DNA of 64,000 nucleotides from Yersinia alsatica (GTDB lineage Bacteria > Pseudomonadota > Gammaproteobacteria > Enterobacterales > Enterobacteriaceae). Every line of letters begins with the position of its first letter. Position 1 is the first letter of the stretch. Positions 60,255 to 64,000 of this stretch are shown here, piece by piece. The notes beneath the pieces are model-generated. The model made no database searches. It worked only from the letters and a program-made list of their open reading frames with translations, and was not told the DNA's origin. The DNA lies in assembly GCF_902170305.1 (NCBI RefSeq), contig NZ_CABHWW010000033.1:124001-188000 (forward strand), given 5' to 3'. Made by a program: the position numbers and the translations under genes.

Positions 60255-60868
60255 TGCTGGTCTATTGGCTGGATATTTTAGGTACTGCGGTATTTGCTAT
60301 CTCCGGGGTGTTATTGGCGGGGAAGTTGCGTATGGACCCTTTTGGCGTGCTGGTTTTGGGTGTGGTGACAGCCGTCGGCGGGGGCACGATACGCGACATG
60401 GCCTTAGCCAATGGCCCCGTGTTTTGGGTGAAAGATCCCACTGATCTGGTTGTTGCGATGGTAACCTGTCTGGCAACGATTTTGCTGGTACGCCAACCAC
60501 GACGAACACCTAAATGGATCCTGCCAGTGCTGGATGCCATTGGTCTGGCGGTATTCGTGGGGATCGGGGTCAATAAAGCCTTTGCCGCCGGAGCCAGCCC
60601 GCTGGTGGCTATCTGTATGGGGGTGATAACCGGTGTCGGCGGTGGGATTATCCGCGATGTTTTAGCTCGTGAGATCCCAATGATCCTGCGTACTGAAATT
60701 TACGCCACCGCCTGTATCATTGGTGGCATAGTCCATGCAACGGCATTTTATACTTTTGGGATGCCATTACAGCAAGCAATGATGCTGGGTATGGTAATAA
60801 CCTTAGGTATTAGGCTGGCTGCGATTCGCTGGCGCTTAAAACTGCCGACGTTTGAGATAGAGCATTAA
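60254..60868 (+). CDS. yadS: TRIC/UPF0126 family membrane protein YadS
   Basis: The roughly 204-residue protein begins [20 protein letters not shown], as in E. coli YadS, with GGAG nine bases upstream. It has seven membrane segments and two copies of the glycine-rich motif (AVGGGTIRDMAL and GVGGGIIRDVLA), the internal repeat of TRIC-type cation channels. YadS-type proteins have also been linked to glycine uptake. The longer in-frame start at 60206 lies inside btuF. Confidence 0.94.
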   Translation: MLVYWLDILGTAVFAISGVLLAGKLRMDPFGVLVLGVVTAVGGGTIRDMALANGPVFWVKDPTDLVVAMVTCLATILLVRQPRRTPKWILPVLDAIGLAVFVGIGVNKAFAAGASPLVAICMGVITGVGGGIIRDVLAREIPMILRTEIYATACIIGGIVHATAFYTFGMPLQQAMMLGMVITLGIRLAAIRWRLKLPTFEIEH

Positions 60869-61017
60869 AGTACCGCAAGAAATTGAGCATTCTCTGAGTG
60901 GATTAATTTGCGTACAATTCATAAACCGTCGTGATACCCCGTGCCTACCGTTTCTATAACGAGAGGCACAGTAGTTAACTATTCACTACAATTAACGCAA
61001 TAAATCTTCAATTTTTT
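60869..61017. other. intergenic stretch after yadS
   Basis: About 150 bases without a gene, followed by the ERIC pair. No clear terminator for yadS was recognised. Confidence 0.35.
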
Positions 61018-61264
<247 letters not shown>

Positions 61265-61317
61265 CCCCATTTAGCTGACTAAGTGGGACACCGCTGTTAT
61301 ACATTTTATTGATAATT

Positions 61318-61620
61318 ATGAAATATTTAATGTTTTATTTTTGGCTGGCATTGTTTGCCTGTCCGTCGCTGGCTCAGGGGCTAAGCGGCACAATAGATTT
61401 AAACCTGACTATCGTGCCAGCTTGTCAGGTGCAATCTCCGAATCAAAATGAATACCTGGATAATGACTCGAAAAGAGATTATCCACAAATACAATGTAAT
61501 AGAGGGAATGGATTGATTACAGAACCTAGAGTCAGCCATTCCTTTATTGCCTCTGATGGTTCGTTACTTGGCAAAACCAGTGCCAATCCAAGGGTGCAAT
61601 TGATTACTGTAGAATGGTAA
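61318..61620 (+). CDS. small secreted pilin-like protein, probable remnant
   Basis: The roughly 100-residue protein has a signal peptide (YFWLALFACPSLAQG) and a start like fimbrial or spore-coat-U-type domains (SGTIDLNLTIVPACQVQ) with the first cysteine. A second Cys follows in QIQCNRGN, and a strand-like end (RVQLITVEW). It is too short for a full pilin domain (about 150). The ATG at 61318 is preferred to a TTG three codons earlier; no ribosome site is clear. No chaperone or usher lies nearby. It may be a decayed or minimal member. Confidence 0.55.
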   Translation: MKYLMFYFWLALFACPSLAQGLSGTIDLNLTIVPACQVQSPNQNEYLDNDSKRDYPQIQCNRGNGLITEPRVSHSFIASDGSLLGKTSANPRVQLITVEW

Positions 61621-61634
61621 AAATTAGATGTAAA

Positions 61635-61668
61635 AAAACCGCAGCTTTGAGAGTTGCGGTTTTTTTTA
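61635..61668. terminator. bidirectional terminator between the pilin-like gene and erpA
   Basis: Stem AAAACCGCA/TGCGGTTTT with A run on the left and eight T on the right, suited to both convergent genes. Confidence 0.9.
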
Positions 61669-61723
61669 TCGAATACTTGGCAGAAAATTCGCTCCGAACT
61701 CATTGATATAAGAGCACGGCTAA

Positions 61724-61788
61724 ACCTGTTAGTGACTCGGGTCAGTAGGCGCAGCTAACACCGTTATTGCGCCAAGGACGAAGGGTAA
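61724..61788. repeat. partial ERIC next to the erpA stop codon
   Basis: About 65 bases with TTAGTGACTCGGGTCAGTAG and GCAGCTAACACCG followed by GGACGAAGGGTAAA, the right half of an ERIC. It ends two bases before the erpA stop codon. Confidence 0.55.
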
Positions 61789-61789
61789 A

Positions 61790-62134
61790 TTAGATACTGA
61801 AAGAAGAACCGCACCCACAGGTACTCTTCGCATTCGGATTCGTCACGATAAAACGCGAACCTTCTAATCCTTCAGTGTAATCTACGGCGCCGCCGACCAG
61901 ATATTGTAGGCTCATTGGGTCAACGACCAGTTCAACACCTTGTTTTTCAATGGTCATATCACCATCGTTGATTTGATCATCAAAGGTAAAGCCGTATTGG
62001 AACCCGCTGCATCCGCCACCGGTAATGTAAACCCGCAGCTTCAGATTTGGATTTTCCTCATCAGAAATCAGCAGTTTAACTTTTTTTGCCGCCGCCTCGG
62101 TAAACTGCAGGGGCAGTACTGTTTCGTCGCTCAT
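61790..62134 (-). CDS. erpA: iron-sulfur cluster insertion protein ErpA
   Basis: The 114-residue A-type carrier has Cys42 in [12 protein letters not shown] and Cys106/Cys108 in the C-terminal [11 protein letters not shown], the three cluster ligands. The ATG at 62134 has GGGAG about eight bases upstream and gives exactly the E. coli length; longer frames lack homology. It passes Fe-S clusters to targets such as IspG, so it is essential for aerobic isoprenoid synthesis. Confidence 0.98.
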   Translation of the reverse strand: MSDETVLPLQFTEAAAKKVKLLISDEENPNLKLRVYITGGGCSGFQYGFTFDDQINDGDMTIEKQGVELVVDPMSLQYLVGGAVDYTEGLEGSRFIVTNPNAKSTCGCGSSFSI

Positions 62135-62284
62135 ACTCATTACTCCCAACCGGTGTTCGAGTTGCAGGTTACTACAATGGCAGCCTGATCTGTACCCAAT
62201 AAACTTGAAAAAGATAACGGGCCTGTATATCAATTATCTAATACCTGAGTATTTCATTCAAGTATTGCTGGCCAATGTTATATA

Positions 62285-63721
62285 TTATCTACCTGTTTGA
62301 GGGGGACTTTCAACCACGGCTTGTTGTGCCGCTGTCTCTGCTGCTGCCTGCTCTTGTCTTTGTAATGTGCGGGCTAAAATAGCTGAATACAAGGGCTGGC
62401 CGCCCATAAACTGCGCTAACAGTGTTGCTCCCAGACAGGTCACAATCATCGGTAAAATAAGCTGATAATTATCAGTCATCTCCAGCACCAGCACGATTCC
62501 TGTTAGAGGGGCACGTACCGAAGCGGCAAATAATGCCCCCATTCCGGCAATGGCGAAAGTGCCAGCATCAATATGGTATTCTGGGAAAAAATGCGCGCAG
62601 GATAAACCAAACGCGGTACCCAGAATGGTACCTAGAGCCAGCATCGGGGCAAATATCCCCCCCGGCGCACCAGAGCCAAAGCACAGTAAAGTCGTTATCA
62701 CCCTGGCAATAAAAATGAACAGCAGCATGCCAATACCAAAATTACCCGCCACCGCAATTGGGATTAATGCAAAACCACCGCCTACAGCATCACCATGAAT
62801 CAGTGCCAATAAACCACACATTCCCCCCAACAGGCCGCCGATCAATACCAGCTTGCGCCAATCACCACCGTGAAAACGCATAAACATATCTTGTGTGCGA
62901 AAGATCAGCGCATTGAATATCACGCCAACAGCACCGAAAATAATACCCAGCAACAAATAGAGCCATAGGGTATTCAGCGGGACATCACTGAGCTTACCCA
63001 CATCAATAACCGCACGTTCACCATTAAAATAACGATAAACAATGGTCGAGGTAATAACCCCGACAAATACCGCTTTGATAGATACCAGGCTGTAGCGGAA
63101 CTGCGATCGCATCTCTTCAATGACGAACAATATTCCGGCTAGCGGAGCATTAAAAGCGGCGGACAGACCGGCAGCGGCACCCGTTGCCAACAATGAGTGA
63201 CGCGCTTCGGGGCTGCGTAAACGGAAAATATCGACAATCATTCGCCCGCTGTTACCCCCCATTTGCACCATCGGTCCTTCGCGGCCTAACACCATGCCAG
63301 CCCCTAACGTACCCAGCCCGCCAATAAACTTAACCGGAATCACCCGCCACCAGCGAACCGGGCGCATCTCTTCCATTGCCCCCTCAATTTCCGGTATCCC
63401 CGAGCCACCGGCTTCTGGAGCAAAACGGCGTACCAAAAAATATCCGACCATTGCCAGCAGCGCCGACATAATAAAAGCCAGTGGCCAAACAAAAATGGCA
63501 ACATCCGCCACCTTAGCCAGTGTTGCCAGCCTTTGTTGCGTAATCCAATCCACTCCGCGATCAAATCCAACGCCTAGCAAGCCCGTCACTACGCCGACGA
63601 GAGCCGCCATGATAAGAATCACTAAGGGTGTTTTGTCACGGTTTACCAATGCATTAATAAAGCGGCCACGTTTAAGTTCAGGAATGTTTTGAGAGGATAT
63701 ATTTTGCTTTGAATCAGTCAT
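62285..63721 (-). CDS. clcA: H+/Cl- exchange transporter ClcA
   Basis: The 478-residue membrane protein has the CLC selectivity motifs [25 protein letters not shown] (with the gating Glu) and [14 protein letters not shown], and a second GIPEIEGA-type helix pattern later. It exchanges two chloride ions for one proton and supports extreme acid resistance. It lies upstream of erpA, as in E. coli. Confidence 0.98.
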   Translation of the reverse strand: MTDSKQNISSQNIPELKRGRFINALVNRDKTPLVILIMAALVGVVTGLLGVGFDRGVDWITQQRLATLAKVADVAIFVWPLAFIMSALLAMVGYFLVRRFAPEAGGSGIPEIEGAMEEMRPVRWWRVIPVKFIGGLGTLGAGMVLGREGPMVQMGGNSGRMIVDIFRLRSPEARHSLLATGAAAGLSAAFNAPLAGILFVIEEMRSQFRYSLVSIKAVFVGVITSTIVYRYFNGERAVIDVGKLSDVPLNTLWLYLLLGIIFGAVGVIFNALIFRTQDMFMRFHGGDWRKLVLIGGLLGGMCGLLALIHGDAVGGGFALIPIAVAGNFGIGMLLFIFIARVITTLLCFGSGAPGGIFAPMLALGTILGTAFGLSCAHFFPEYHIDAGTFAIAGMGALFAASVRAPLTGIVLVLEMTDNYQLILPMIVTCLGATLLAQFMGGQPLYSAILARTLQRQEQAAAETAAQQAVVESPPQTGR

Positions 63722-64000
63722 AGTTTATATGCTTACCAGTTAAACAATAAGTAATACAAATGAGCGATGGACTGATTCTAGCTTACACGTCCACATTGTG
63801 CCCGCTTAAACGTCGACAAAACGATCTGTCGCTGCAAACGACCATAACTCCGATTTGCGGCACGCCGCGCAAGCTTGCAGTTAAATACACCCAATCATTT
63901 GATAACCGCCGCCAGTTCTTTAGAATAAGCCGCATTGTTTATTACTCAGTAAAAATGTTATGGCTGAGTAAAGTGTTTATTGCCAAGGCTGATGTTACCA
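63722..64000. other. upstream region of clcA to window end
   Basis: The 279 bases hold no gene. In E. coli, hemL is divergent from clcA; if order is kept here, its start lies just beyond the window. The region should contain the clcA promoter. Confidence 0.35.

Overview
The window is a 64 kb piece of a gammaproteobacterial chromosome and almost certainly comes from the genus Yersinia. It could be the Y. enterocolitica group, but I cannot fix the species from sequence alone. The evidence is the enterobacterial gene order mutS / rpoS-nlpD-pcm-surE-truD-ispF-ispD-ftsB, cys genes, queD/queE, eno-pyrG-mazG-relA-rlmD / barA, degP-dgt / mtnN-btuF-yadS, erpA, clcA. Protein sequences are close to but distinct from E. 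coli, and ERIC-type intergenic repeats in the form common in yersiniae are scattered through it. No tRNA, rRNA, CRISPR array, prophage or intact insertion sequence was seen.

Region 1 (1-7093, all minus strand) is the most unusual part. Read in the direction of transcription it holds a 62-residue double-glycine-leader peptide with four cysteines, its own terminator, a membrane-tethered DsbA-like thiol oxidoreductase, an LpxL-type acyltransferase-like protein, a C39-peptidase ABC exporter, a MacA-type adaptor and a MacB-type ABC permease that runs off the window edge. I read it as an uncharacterised pathway that makes and exports a disulfide-bonded peptide, probably microcin/bacteriocin-like. 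The suggested route is cleavage and export by the C39 transporter, disulfide formation in the periplasm, then release through MacAB with a TolC-type channel encoded elsewhere.

Region 2 (7420-16154) is a complete chaperone-usher fimbrial operon of the MR/P (Mrp) type: major pilin, MrpB-like pilin, usher, chaperone, three paralogous minor pilins, another minor pilin and a two-domain tip adhesin-like protein. A PapI/FaeA-like regulator is divergently transcribed. Between them lies a 924-bp AT-rich control region with a pair of GATC sites and an orphan terminator. A PglL/Wzy-type oligosaccharyltransferase-ligase follows, and this accessory block ends at mutS.

Region 3 (18156-40730) is mostly core: mismatch repair, the general stress sigma factor and its neighbours, isoprenoid enzymes, a polar amino-acid ABC transporter, and the assimilatory sulfate reduction genes in two clusters (cysG-cysD-cysN-cysC and cysJ-cysI-cysH). 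A siroheme synthase gene heads the first cluster and iap lies between the two.

Region 4 (41230-64000) holds queuosine genes, sodC, an unrecognised small gene in an AT-rich gap, eno, pyrG, mazG, relA, rlmD, barA, degP, dgt, mtnN, btuF, a TRIC-family yadS, an orphan pilin-like fragment, erpA and clcA. Several gaps are filled by ERIC elements. Two sit as tandem pairs, and one lies between a good sigma-E-type promoter and the degP start codon.
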